Source: an uncultured Pseudomonadota bacterium (GTDB lineage: Bacteria; Desulfobacterota; Syntrophorhabdia; Syntrophorhabdales; Syntrophorhabdaceae). From it: a DNA stretch of 48,416 bases. A program made the position numbers and the translations under genes. Positions within the stretch are counted from its first letter, which is position 1. Each line of letters opens with the position of its first letter. The notes under the pieces were generated by a model that worked only from the letters and a program-made list of their open reading frames with translations, was not told the origin of the DNA and searched no databases. This document shows, one piece after another, positions 39,835 to 47,896 of the stretch. The stretch spans positions 1-48,416 of the forward strand of contig CALMFJ010000015.1 in assembly GCA_937862865.1 (NCBI GenBank). Direction: 5' to 3'.

Positions 39835-40743
39835 ATGATCGATTTTCCCTCATATCTGAAATTATACGAAGAGGACGCCATCGCGGACCGGCTTGAAGAG
39901 CTTCTTACGAGAGCCGCGCCCTGCATGCTTTGCCCGAGGCAGTGCATGGCCGACAGGGCTGCCGGGGACCGGGGCTACTGCCAGGCGCCTTACGAGGCCT
40001 ACCTTTCATCCGCCGCACCCCATTTTGCGGAAGAGCCGCCCATCACCGGGACACGAGGTTCCGGCACGATATTCTTCACGCACTGCAGCCTCCGCTGCAG
40101 TTTCTGCCAGAACTACGAGATCAGCATCCGGGGTGAAGGGATAAGCTGCCCGACCGCCGCATTGTCGGAGGTTATGATAGACCTGCAGAACAAAGGGTGC
40201 CATAACATCAATTTCGTCACCCCGACCCATTATGTCCACCAGATACTGAAGGCCCTTCCCCTTGCCATAGAAAAAGGCCTCACTATCCCCCTCGTCTACA
40301 ACACGGGCGGATACGACTCCCCCGACACCATACGGCTGCTCGACGGTATATTCGACATATACATGCCGGACATCAAATTCCTGGACCCCGTGCTCGCTTC
40401 CCGGTACTGCCGTGCGGAGAATTATCCGGAGGTGGTACGGGAAGCCATACGTGAAATGCACCGGCAGGTGGGGGACCTCATCGTGGACGAGAGCGGAATA
40501 GCCATGAGGGGCCTCGTTATACGGCACCTCCAGATGCCCTCCGCAGTCGCCGACTCAAAGGCCGTGCTCGATTTTATCGCCGGCATATCGACAAATTCGT
40601 ACGTCAATATCATGTCACAGTACTACCCCTGTCACGTGGCGCGAGAGACGCCGGAGATCGCCCGGAGGATAACGGCTGAAGAGCATGGGGAAGTGGCCCG
40701 CTACGCGCGCTCTATCGGTCTTGTCCGCGCTGATCGTTACTGA
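39835..40743 (+). CDS. PflX-like radical SAM protein
   Basis: 302 residues of the uncharacterised PflX/COG1313 radical SAM family. Cluster motif CSLRCSFC (C84, C88, C91) followed by QNYEIS. The N-terminal cysteines CMLCPRQC (C30, C33, C37) and C49 (DRGYC) suggest an auxiliary Fe-S site, typical of the family. The middle has MPDIKFLDP and YYPCHVARETPEIARRI near the end. No confirmed substrate; some members are called pyruvate-formate-lyase activase-like, without proof. The last 32 nt overlap the 3' end of the convergent lipoprotein gene. Its nearest plus-strand neighbour is the GGQ protein gene. Confidence 0.85.
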   Translation: MIDFPSYLKLYEEDAIADRLEELLTRAAPCMLCPRQCMADRAAGDRGYCQAPYEAYLSSAAPHFAEEPPITGTRGSGTIFFTHCSLRCSFCQNYEISIRGEGISCPTAALSEVMIDLQNKGCHNINFVTPTHYVHQILKALPLAIEKGLTIPLVYNTGGYDSPDTIRLLDGIFDIYMPDIKFLDPVLASRYCRAENYPEVVREAIREMHRQVGDLIVDESGIAMRGLVIRHLQMPSAVADSKAVLDFIAGISTNSYVNIMSQYYPCHVARETPEIARRITAEEHGEVARYARSIGLVRADRY

Positions 40744-41017
40744 TCTTTTTGCTGAGAACACTATTCGTCTTAACGATCTCGTAGGGGTCCTTTCCGGAGA
40801 CCTCCCACGAATACGCGCCCTTACCGTCCCTTTTCAACCTGATCTTCACGTCACCCCGCATGCTCTTCCTGATCTCCTCCATTTCTTTCTGATAATGCGC
40901 ATCCTGAACAGGCCGCTCATGGACCGGCGCCGGCCGCGTACATCCGGAAAATACACAGGCCAAAAACAGCATTGCCACGCATAACATCACGGCACCAGGT
41001 CCTCGGTCAATTATCAT
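40712..41017 (-). CDS. Small lipoprotein of unknown function
   Basis: 101 residues from ATG 41017 with GGGGGAGGATAT before it. A hydrophobic core (GPGAVMLCVAMLFLACVFSGC) ends in a lipobox-like FSGC, so Cys is probably lipidated and the protein anchored in a membrane. The mature part has charged helical sequence (YQKEMEEIRKSMRGDVKIRLKRDGKGAYSWEVSGKDPYEIVKTNSVL). No family recognised. It is convergent with, and overlaps by 32 bp, the PflX-like gene. Confidence 0.65.
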   Translation of the reverse strand: MIIDRGPGAVMLCVAMLFLACVFSGCTRPAPVHERPVQDAHYQKEMEEIRKSMRGDVKIRLKRDGKGAYSWEVSGKDPYEIVKTNSVLSKKISNDQRGQDR

Positions 41018-41156
41018 ATATCCTCCCCCACATTCCTGAAAATTCCGGACAACCCGGTACCTGATATTACTTTTCAACCCGCAAATAATTCCCAAACCTC
41101 CGGCAACAAGCCACTTTTTGATTTCCCTGCGCAGAATGATGATATATGTTAATGAT

Positions 41157-41280
41157 AGGCAATGGGCTATGGGCGATAGGCTATGGGGAACCCAACGTCA
41201 ATCCCGGTGAACCCCCTCTATTACCTATCACCGGTTTCTTTTGGCTTTTCCTATTGCCCATTGCCTGTTGCCTGTAGCCG
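41157..41280. repeat. Heptanucleotide repeat, RGGCNAT family, paired arms
   Basis: Left arm 41157-41184: AGGCAAT, GGGCTAT, GGGCGAT, AGGCTAT. Right arm 41253-41280 in inverse orientation: ATTGCCC, ATTGCCT, GTTGCCT, GTAGCCG. The second locus of the family found at 21.0-21.2 kb. It occupies most of the gap before the GGQ gene. Confidence 0.8.
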
Positions 41281-41289
41281 GGGTTTATT

Positions 41290-41721
41290 ATGTCCGAACC
41301 GTTAAAATTTTCCGTCAGCCCCGAGAAAGAAAAGGCCCTCCGACAGAGGCTCGAGGACCTCGGGATAGATGAAAAGGACCTTATTGAGCGTTTTGTGCGT
41401 TCAGGCGGCCACGGGGGGCAGAATGTCAACAAGGTGTCGACCTGCGTCTACCTCAAGCATGTCCCGACCGGCATAGAGGTCAAGTGTCAGAGAGAGCGCT
41501 CCCAGGCCCTCAACCGCTTCATCGCCCGGCGAATACTCGCCGACAAGATCGAGAACGTCCTGCTCGGGAAGGAAAGCAGGGAACAGCAGGAACGCGAGCG
41601 CATACGCCGCCAGAAACGCCGGCGCTCCCGCAAGGCCAAAGAAAAGGTCCTCCGCCTCAAACACCACACGGCGGACAAGAAAAGGGCCCGGGCGTACAGG
41701 CCGGATGGGGACGACGGCTAA
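41290..41721 (+). CDS. Stand-alone GGQ release-factor-like protein (ArfB/C12orf65 type)
   Basis: 143 residues with the peptidyl-tRNA-hydrolysing GGQ loop (FVRSGGHGGQNVNKVSTCVYLKH, GGQ near residue 43), but no codon-recognition domain. The C-terminal 50 residues are strongly basic (KRRRSRKAKEKVLRLKHHTADKKRARAY), as in ArfB/YaeJ-type ribosome-rescue factors, where the tail enters the empty mRNA channel. It probably releases stalled ribosomes. The stop codon lies in a GGCTAA heptamer. No frameshift is needed; the length suits a rescue factor rather than a truncated RF2. Confidence 0.85.
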   Translation: MSEPLKFSVSPEKEKALRQRLEDLGIDEKDLIERFVRSGGHGGQNVNKVSTCVYLKHVPTGIEVKCQRERSQALNRFIARRILADKIENVLLGKESREQQERERIRRQKRRRSRKAKEKVLRLKHHTADKKRARAYRPDGDDG

Positions 41722-41843
41722 CAAAGCAAAGTTCTCTCTGCTTTTTCTGTCAACTGAAAAGTTTTTGTGGATGGGTTTTTTCCGTTAGCCTTTTGCCGTT
41801 AGCCGTTCTTTATTCTTTAGCCGTTTGCCGTTTTTGCCGATAA
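41715..41843. repeat. Heptanucleotide repeat, NAACGGC/CCGTTWG family
   Basis: CGGCTAA (41715-41721) supplies the stop of the GGQ gene. The facing arm 41782-41843 runs CCGTTAG, CCTTTTG, CCGTTAG, CCGTTCT, then CCGTTTG and a degenerate CCGATAA. The left arm is a single unit and the right arm is decayed. It ends 7 bp before the next gene. Confidence 0.65.
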
Positions 41844-41850
41844 CCATCTT

Positions 41851-44526
41851 GTGAGCCTTGACATTACATCCACGGAAAAGCCGGTCGGGAACTTCCTGTC
41901 CTCGCTCCTCGAGGCCTATCCCGACGCCACCATGCGGGATATTGCGGTCCTTTTCACCGATGTCGTCGGCTCGACAACGTTTTTCAAGACCCATGGCGAT
42001 ATCCGCGGCAGGGAGATGCTCAGGACCCATCACCGCATGGCAATGTCGATCATCGAGACCTATGGCGGACGGCTTATAAAAGAAGTCGGGGATTCGGTCC
42101 TCGTCTACTTTCCGGAAACGGTCGATGCACTGAATGCCTCCATAAAGATCCAGCAAAAGTTCTTCCTTCATAACATGGAAAGCATCGAAGAGGACCGTAT
42201 ACATGTCCGGGTCGGCCTCCACCACGGCCGGGTCATAGTGGAGGACACGGATATTTACGGTGACGTGGTCAATGTCGCCGCAAAATTGACCAACCTGGCG
42301 GGCAGCGACCAGATATTCGTTTCCCAGGAGATATTCGAGAGCACAAAGCAACTTCCGTCGATCCAGTTTGAAGGCATCGATTTCTGGAAAATGCAGAAAG
42401 TTCCCGACGGCCTCAAGATCTACAAGGTCATCTGGGAACATGCCTTCGCGGCGGCCCCGTCAAAGAAGGTCTTCGTCATCATGGCCCATGACGCTGCGCG
42501 TGTCTCTTTCAGGATCACTGAAGAGGACATCAATACCCCCGCCCCCGGAACGAACGGCAGCCCTCTGAAACCCTGCGTGTCTCTGAACCGGACGCCCGGA
42601 AACGACCTCGTTGCTGTGTATGATACGATTCACGGCGCGGTCAGCGCCTCGCAGGCCATATTTTCCCGTCTATTAAACCGTTACCCATCCGACAAGGGGC
42701 AGCTGCCTGTAAAAATATACGTCAGGTCCGCCTCCGTGCTCGACGAAAAAAAAGTCCTTTCCCACGGTGCAGGGAACGATCTCGACGGAGTGGCGTTCGG
42801 AGGCATCTATGTCAGCCCGGAAGTTTTCCATTATATGAGCAATTATTACCGGGTATCGGGTGAAGAGGCGGCCGGCTTCAAGGAGGCCGGCAATGTTTAT
42901 GCGCTGCTCGATATGGCAAACGAGGCGGAAGTCCCCTCTCAGCCGGCAGGGGACCCTGCAGCCGAACTATCCGCCATGATGTGCTTTTATTGCGGAAGCA
43001 GTCGTCATATGTCATCATCGTGCCCCTCAAAGGGCCTCGAAGAGACCGAAAGGCCCCTGGGTAAACTTGGCTACTTCTCCATCCAGGCCATCGAAGAGCT
43101 CGCCCGGTCGATCCAGAACCCTTCCGACGATATCAAGGCCTCTCCCCAGATGCTTTCCGCGGAATCGGAGCCCACAAAACAGGAGTTGATCGCACACGCC
43201 TTCTACGACCTCAAGAAGGTCTACCAGCTTCGCTTTCATCGGACGGTCTGGAACACAAATGCAAAATCCTGGGAGACGATGCTCTCCGGCATTATCGAGA
43301 ACCAGGGAGGGTTTGCATGGCTGGCACAAGATTCGCTCCGCGTGGGGAATTTCGATAAGGCGCGGTCCTTCGTCAACCTGGCGCTGGAACGAAAACCGAG
43401 GGATTACAAGGCGTGGTGCGTATCAGGGTTCCTCAATATAGAGAACGGCAACCCCGGGGCAGCACGCAACGACTTCGAGACGGCGCTCGAATGTGCCGAC
43501 GCGGGGATCCCGAAGACGTACGTCTCACTCATGCTCGCACGTCTCTACAAATTTAGCGGTGACCAGAAACGCTACAGGGAAATGATAAGCGCGATCCTGG
43601 CAGTCGACCCCACATGCAGGGAAGCCCGGTACGAGGACGTTCTCCAGAGGTTCACCGACAATAGCGAGAGGTCGGCGGTACAGCGCCTCATCGGGCTTGT
43701 CAGGGACCAGAGGGATTATTTTGTGATCGCGCTCATTGACCCGGAACTCAACGCATGGAGAAATGTCATCTATCCCCACGTGTTTGAAATACTCCTCGAG
43801 GTAAAGAAGGAAGCTGCCGGCCATTTCGAGGATGCAAAGAAGGAGATCGCAAAGGTACGCGCGCTGCTTGCCCGGGAAACACGTGAAACGATCGACCCGC
43901 TTCTCGTCGAGATAGAGCGGCTGGCCCTGTCCGAAAGCTATGCAGCCTGCCTCGATGTTCCATCGAAGTGCAGCAGTGTCAGGATCATGTGCAAGAATGC
44001 CCTCAACGAACAGGTCCACATGATAACCGACAATATACGGACGCTCAAACTCCGGATCGACAGAGTGAATGAGTTCCTCGCGTCATACCGTTATCCTCAT
44101 TTCATACAGAGGCACAGGCGACAGCTCGATCACCTCACGACATCGCTCAGGGGTATGGGGGACGTACGCATTTTTGCATCGTCCGCCGAATTTCAGAACT
44201 GCCACGATGCCTGCCAGGAGATATCACGTGAACTGTCATCAGTCGAAAACTCCGTGGAATACCTCGAAATATCCGCACAAATGATAACCGCGTGCTGGAA
44301 GTTCCTGAAGCACTCGTCGATCCTTTTTTCTATCGTCTTTTTCCTTGGGATCTTCATCTACCCCCTCGTCTCCGACCAGTTGAACGCTATCGTGTCCCGG
44401 TTCGACATTTCGCTCTTCCCGAACTCGTGGTCGCTGCAAAAATCCCTTCTGATCTTCGGCGGGATCCTGAGCCTCATCGCGTCTTTCTTTATCTCGGTCA
44501 AGGAAGCACTAAAAAGCAGAGAATAA
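41851..44526 (+). CDS. Class III adenylate cyclase with CCHC zinc knuckle and C-terminal membrane anchor
   Basis: 891 residues, starting at GTG 41851. Catalytic domain about 28-205: metal-binding Asp37 (VLFTDVVGST) and Asp81 (EVGDSV), adenine-specifying Lys77 and Asp134 (TDIYGDVVN), transition-state Asn141. The expected Arg four residues after Asn141 is Lys145 (VNVAAKL). Residues 378-391 read CFYCGSSRHMSSSC, exactly CX2CX4HX4C, the retroviral/CNBP-type zinc knuckle. A TPR-like helical region follows (WNTNAKSWETMLSGIIENQGG onward, about 470-640), then a coiled region, and two C-terminal membrane helices (about 821-841 and 866-884). It predicts a membrane-tethered cAMP-forming enzyme; input signal unknown. 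The ORF ends in a perfect palindrome. Confidence 0.88.
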   Translation: MSLDITSTEKPVGNFLSSLLEAYPDATMRDIAVLFTDVVGSTTFFKTHGDIRGREMLRTHHRMAMSIIETYGGRLIKEVGDSVLVYFPETVDALNASIKIQQKFFLHNMESIEEDRIHVRVGLHHGRVIVEDTDIYGDVVNVAAKLTNLAGSDQIFVSQEIFESTKQLPSIQFEGIDFWKMQKVPDGLKIYKVIWEHAFAAAPSKKVFVIMAHDAARVSFRITEEDINTPAPGTNGSPLKPCVSLNRTPGNDLVAVYDTIHGAVSASQAIFSRLLNRYPSDKGQLPVKIYVRSASVLDEKKVLSHGAGNDLDGVAFGGIYVSPEVFHYMSNYYRVSGEEAAGFKEAGNVYALLDMANEAEVPSQPAGDPAAELSAMMCFYCGSSRHMSSSCPSKGLEETERPLGKLGYFSIQAIEELARSIQNPSDDIKASPQMLSAESEPTKQELIAHAFYDLKKVYQLRFHRTVWNTNAKSWETMLSGIIENQGGFAWLAQDSLRVGNFDKARSFVNLALERKPRDYKAWCVSGFLNIENGNPGAARNDFETALECADAGIPKTYVSLMLARLYKFSGDQKRYREMISAILAVDPTCREARYEDVLQRFTDNSERSAVQRLIGLVRDQRDYFVIALIDPELNAWRNVIYPHVFEILLEVKKEAAGHFEDAKKEIAKVRALLARETRETIDPLLVEIERLALSESYAACLDVPSKCSSVRIMCKNALNEQVHMITDNIRTLKLRIDRVNEFLASYRYPHFIQRHRRQLDHLTTSLRGMGDVRIFASSAEFQNCHDACQEISRELSSVENSVEYLEISAQMITACWKFLKHSSILFSIVFFLGIFIYPLVSDQLNAIVSRFDISLFPNSWSLQKSLLIFGGILSLIASFFISVKEALKSRE

Positions 44527-44554
44527 ATAATGGGCTATAGCCCATTATTTATTC
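44521..44554. repeat. Perfect 34-bp palindrome at the adenylate-cyclase stop codon
   Basis: GAATAAATAATGGGCTA followed directly by its reverse complement, with no spacer. The TAA stop (44524-44526) is inside it. It contains one RGGCNAT-type heptamer (GGGCTAT). Confidence 0.75.
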
Positions 44555-44593
44555 TTTACACCCCACCCTCCAGCCGCTATAATAACGACGCAT

Positions 44594-45259
44594 ATGGAAC
44601 CCTTAAGCCTGAATGAACTGGCTGAATTGCTGCTCGTCGCCTCCTACGCGGAGACCGAGGCGCTCGGGCACCCGAACTTTTTCATCTCGCTCACCGAAGT
44701 GGCCGGAAATCTCGGCATCGAGGACCTGGGCCAGGTCGTCGATGCCTGCCACCTCCTCGAGGAAAAGGGCTATATCCTTCTCGTGTTCGATCACGCAACA
44801 GCGCTCAGCGCTACCATCACCCCCGAAGGAGAGGCCTGTGTGGCAAGCGGCGGGGAGACCGGGATCATTGGTGAATACCAGAGATTCGTCGCCTCCAGGG
44901 TTGGAAAGTCCGCCGGACCTTCCGGCATAGAATTCGAGACTTCGGACCAGCCGGTACCGAATTCCGGTTTTGCGCAGCCGCACGCGGGAGACGCGCCCGA
45001 TTTAACCACGCGCGTTCCCTCTGCCGGGCCCGCGCGCGAAGACCTCCATCACATTATCGCAAGCCTCGAAATGCTGGTAAACAATGATGCCTCATTGTCT
45101 GCGGAGCAAAAGTCCAATCTTGTTATCGACCTCAAGACCCTCGAACTGCAGGCTTCGAGGAGCACTCGAAAAAAACCCGTTATCGACGCCATTGCATCGG
45201 ACCTTAAGAAGCTTCCCGAGCTCGCCGCTCTCGTCGACCTCCTCATTGCGAAGGCCTGA
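44594..45259 (+). CDS. Protein of unknown function with possible winged-helix N-terminus
   Basis: 221 residues, starting at ATG 44594. Residues 1-80 look like a winged-helix fold (LNELAELLLVASYAETEALG, then LGIEDLGQVVDACHLLEEKGYILLVFDHATALSATITPEGEACV) similar in style to small transcriptional or phage-type proteins. A Pro/Ala/Gly linker (about 95-145) follows, then a charged C-terminal helical domain (EDLHHIIASLEMLVNNDASLSAEQKSNLVIDLKTLELQ). I do not recognise the family. It lies directly after the adenylate cyclase palindrome, with its own weak upstream region. Possibly a cAMP-pathway regulator, but only position suggests that. Confidence 0.6.
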   Translation: MEPLSLNELAELLLVASYAETEALGHPNFFISLTEVAGNLGIEDLGQVVDACHLLEEKGYILLVFDHATALSATITPEGEACVASGGETGIIGEYQRFVASRVGKSAGPSGIEFETSDQPVPNSGFAQPHAGDAPDLTTRVPSAGPAREDLHHIIASLEMLVNNDASLSAEQKSNLVIDLKTLELQASRSTRKKPVIDAIASDLKKLPELAALVDLLIAKA

Positions 45260-45303
45260 CATGGATGCGGTGCCTTCATGCCGCGAGCTGCAAGGGGCCT
45301 TTG

Positions 45304-45777
45304 CTATTCGAACGAGAAATCGAGGAACATTACCTCCTGCGTTCCGTTTCCGACTGAAAAATTGAAAGGCAGTTGAACGATCGGGAGCGTCGTGATGAAA
45401 TTGAGTTCGATCTCTTTTCCCACGATAACCATGGGGATCGCGGCCTTGAGGTTGATCCCGGCCTTTTCAAATTCTTTTCTGGCCTGTCCCGAGATTATGT
45501 TCGTTATCTCGCCAATGGCATCAACGACGTCCGAATTGACAGACTCTGATTCGTCACCGATCAGCGTCTTGTATATGAAAAGGGCGCCCTTGTCCTGAAA
45601 GCTGATCGTAATGGTACCTTTTTTATCACCGACCAGGCCCATGATACCCGTCACCTCACCGGAGGTGGTGCGGCTTGTCTTTATCACCGGCTTGCTCAGA
45701 GTGGCCTCTATTCCCAGCATGGTTTTGAAGACGGCCTGGGCTGCCATGATAAACGGGTTAATATATTTGACGTCCAT
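45304..45777 (-). CDS. cheX: CheX-type phosphatase (chemotaxis)
   Basis: 157 residues. CheX family: VKYINPFIMAAQAVFKTMLGIEA at the start and the catalytic ExxN motif in DAIGEITNIISGQARKEFE (Glu and Asn insert into the CheY phosphoryl site), followed by the usual beta-rich C-terminus (PMVIVGKEIELNF, ending FLDFSFE). Dephosphorylates CheY-P. It lies 18 bp after the cheY-like gene on the same strand, the natural partner pair. Confidence 0.92.
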   Translation of the reverse strand: MDVKYINPFIMAAQAVFKTMLGIEATLSKPVIKTSRTTSGEVTGIMGLVGDKKGTITISFQDKGALFIYKTLIGDESESVNSDVVDAIGEITNIISGQARKEFEKAGINLKAAIPMVIVGKEIELNFITTLPIVQLPFNFSVGNGTQEVMFLDFSFE

Positions 45778-45795
45778 CGATTCCCTCCGGCGTTG

Positions 45796-46170
45796 TTATT
45801 TTCCGACCTTGGCCTTTGCCTTGTCTATCGCTTCCCGCAGTTTGTCGGGGGTGAACGGTTTTACGATATAATTATCGACACCCGACTTTATCGCCTCCAT
45901 AATATTGTCCTTCTGTGCCTCGGCGGTGACCATGATAAAGGGGATCGTCTTGATGTTGTCATCGGCTTTGCAGGCCTTCAGGAACTCTATGCCCGTCATC
46001 TCGGGCATGATCCAATCGCTTATGATAAGGTCGACGCTGTCGCCGGCCAGGACGCCGAGGGCGTGTTTGCCATTTTCCGCCTCGACAACGTTCTCAATAT
46101 TGATCTGCTTCAAGACATTCTTGATGATCTTTCTCATCGTCGCAAAGTCGTCAACAACGAGTACCTTCAT
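45796..46170 (-). CDS. cheY: CheY-type response regulator
   Basis: A 124-residue single receiver domain. Acidic pair in VVDDFATMRKIIKNVLK, phospho-Asp in IISDWIMPEMTGIEFLK, switch Thr in IMVTAEAQ, Lys in IVKPFTPDKLREAI. All receiver residues intact. It is transcribed before cheX, whose product should switch it off. MRKIIKNVLK and WIMPEMTG resemble flagellar-motor CheY rather than generic regulators. Confidence 0.93.
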   Translation of the reverse strand: MKVLVVDDFATMRKIIKNVLKQINIENVVEAENGKHALGVLAGDSVDLIISDWIMPEMTGIEFLKACKADDNIKTIPFIMVTAEAQKDNIMEAIKSGVDNYIVKPFTPDKLREAIDKAKAKVGK

Positions 46171-46329
46171 AGAATAACCTCCATTATTCGGGGTTCAGGT
46201 TCCTGCCAAACTAAATATCTTATCGTGCAAAAGGAAATTAACTTAAATGCACACGGTGACCGTGTATTGCATATATTACGGTTTTCCGGCCTTCCGGCTC
46301 GAGCTCGACAGGATGTTGCAACCGGACGG

Positions 46330-46349
46330 TAAAATCTTGTAAGATTTTA
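46330..46349. promoter_or_regulatory. Candidate operator/hairpin upstream of the UDPGP gene
   Basis: TAAAATCTTGTAAGATTTTA, a 9-bp inverted repeat with a 2-nt centre, ending 14 bp before the ATG at 46364. As RNA it has too short a loop for a good terminator, so a protein-binding site is more likely. Confidence 0.4.
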
Positions 46350-46363
46350 TAGGGGACCCAAAC

Positions 46364-47755
46364 ATGACCGACCAGGAATTCCTAGGCACCCTGGAGCTCT
46401 TCGAACAGCTTCATATCCTTGATCATTACAGGTCACTTTCGTCGCATCACAAACGGTCCTTTCTCGATGCGAACAGGGACCTCGACCTGCACCTTGCCTT
46501 TCAACTCTACCGAAAATTCTGCGGGGCAAACCCCGGCGCAGTCGATCCTGCGATGATCAGCCCGCCCGATATCATCTGTGTCCCGAAGGGCGCACCTCAG
46601 AATACCGACGCATCGGCCGTGCTTGCAACAGGAGAAGCGCTCCTGCGCCAGCAAAAGGTGGCCGTTCTCATTGTGGCAGGGGGACAGGGCTCACGTCTGG
46701 GGTTCGAGGGCCCGAAAGGCACCTTCCCTCTATCACCCGTCAGGGGCAAGACGCTTTTCCAGTTGCTCTCGGAACAGGTCAGGGCGCTTTCCACACGGTA
46801 CCGGGTCCCTATTCCTCTCCTGATCATGACGAGCACGGACAATCACCAGGACACCGTCGGTTTCTTCAGGCAGAACGGGTTCTTCGGCCTCGGCCCCGAC
46901 GCCGTCCATTTTTTCCCTCAGGGGGTCCTTCCCGCCGTTTCGCCTGACGGCAGGCTGATCATGAAAGACAACATACACCTATACACGAGCCCCGACGGGC
47001 ACGGCGGCTCCCTCAAGGCCCTGTGGGATTCCGGGCTCCTGTTCAAAATGATCGATTCTGGCTATGAAGAACTCTTCTACTGCCAGGTCGACAATCCTTT
47101 AGTGAGGATCGCCGACCCGCTCTTTCTCGGGCACCACCGGCAGGCACTCTCGCAGGTTTCCACAAAGGTCGTAAGGCGCAGAAGCATCGAGGAAAAGGTC
47201 GGTGTGTATTTGAAGCTCAACGGAAAGGATGCTATCGCCGAATACAGCGACCTCGACGAGAGATACATGTCCGCTCTTGATGACGGGGGCGAGATCCTCT
47301 ACTGGGCCGGGAACACAGCCATTCACATCTTTTCCCTGTCCTTCATACGGGAACTGAACAAAAACGGCTTTGCCCTGCCGTACCATTGCGCAAAGAAGTC
47401 GGCCTACATCGTATCGTCCGACTGGGAACCGGCAACCATCGACGTCTGCAAATTCGAGACATTCGTATTCGACGCACTGCCCTTCGCCCAGAAGACATGC
47501 TGCATGGAGGTCACAAGGGAGGATGAGTTCGCGCCGGTCAAGAACAAGGAGGGCAACGACTCTCCGGACACAGCCCGGGCGGCATTGACGGCCCTGCATA
47601 GACGCTGGCTCACCCGCGCCGGCATTGATGTCCCCGAAGGGACGCGGCTCGAAATAAGCCCGCTCTATGCCCTCGGGCCTGAAGACGTCATTAAAAAGCA
47701 GAAAGGGAAGAAATTGACGAAACCGGCGATAAACGGGGATGTGTATTTGGAATAA
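46364..47755 (+). CDS. UDPGP-family nucleotidyltransferase (UTP-hexose-1-phosphate uridylyltransferase type)
   Basis: 463 residues of the eukaryote-like UDPGP/AGX family, distinct from bacterial GalU. Nucleotide-binding VLIVAGGQGSRLGFEGPKGTFPLSPVRGKTLFQLL near residue 102, PLLIMTSTDNHQDTVGFF near 150, and the metal/substrate segment LFYCQVDNPLVRIADPLFLGHH near 235. The C-terminal half includes the usual EYSDLDE segment and WAGNTAIHIFSLSF. It could make UDP-glucose or UDP-N-acetylglucosamine; sequence alone does not distinguish them here. It could serve the glucan genes. AGGGG upstream of the ATG; the stop TAA is inside a heptamer. Divergent from cheYX. Confidence 0.85.
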   Translation: MTDQEFLGTLELFEQLHILDHYRSLSSHHKRSFLDANRDLDLHLAFQLYRKFCGANPGAVDPAMISPPDIICVPKGAPQNTDASAVLATGEALLRQQKVAVLIVAGGQGSRLGFEGPKGTFPLSPVRGKTLFQLLSEQVRALSTRYRVPIPLLIMTSTDNHQDTVGFFRQNGFFGLGPDAVHFFPQGVLPAVSPDGRLIMKDNIHLYTSPDGHGGSLKALWDSGLLFKMIDSGYEELFYCQVDNPLVRIADPLFLGHHRQALSQVSTKVVRRRSIEEKVGVYLKLNGKDAIAEYSDLDERYMSALDDGGEILYWAGNTAIHIFSLSFIRELNKNGFALPYHCAKKSAYIVSSDWEPATIDVCKFETFVFDALPFAQKTCCMEVTREDEFAPVKNKEGNDSPDTARAALTALHRRWLTRAGIDVPEGTRLEISPLYALGPEDVIKKQKGKKLTKPAINGDVYLE

Positions 47756-47772
47756 CGGCTAACGGCTAACGG
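47753..47772 (+). repeat. Heptanucleotide repeat, NAACGGC family, left arm (stop codon inside)
   Basis: TAACGGC, TAACGGC, TAACGG follow each other from the stop codon of the UDPGP gene (TAA 47753-47755) onward. They face the five-unit arm at 47862-47896. Confidence 0.8.
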
Positions 47773-47861
47773 AAAAGAAAAAAGAAAGTCATTGAGGAGA
47801 TTTTGTAGACGTGAAAATCCTGTTATTTACTATTAAGGGGAAAAAGAAAAGTATCTGTTGT

Positions 47862-47896
47862 CCCGTTTGCCGTTGGCCGTACGCCGTTAGCCGTCC
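47862..47896 (-). repeat. Heptanucleotide repeat, NAACGGC family, right arm
   Basis: On the minus strand GGACGGC, TAACGGC, GTACGGC, CAACGGC, AAACGGG: five tandem units immediately after the TGA stop (47899-47897) of the next gene. About 89 bp between arms hold no gene. Confidence 0.8.

Noticed and set aside
15611-47896. CRISPR array
   Set aside because: Units are 7 bp without spacers of constant length, and no cas genes are present.
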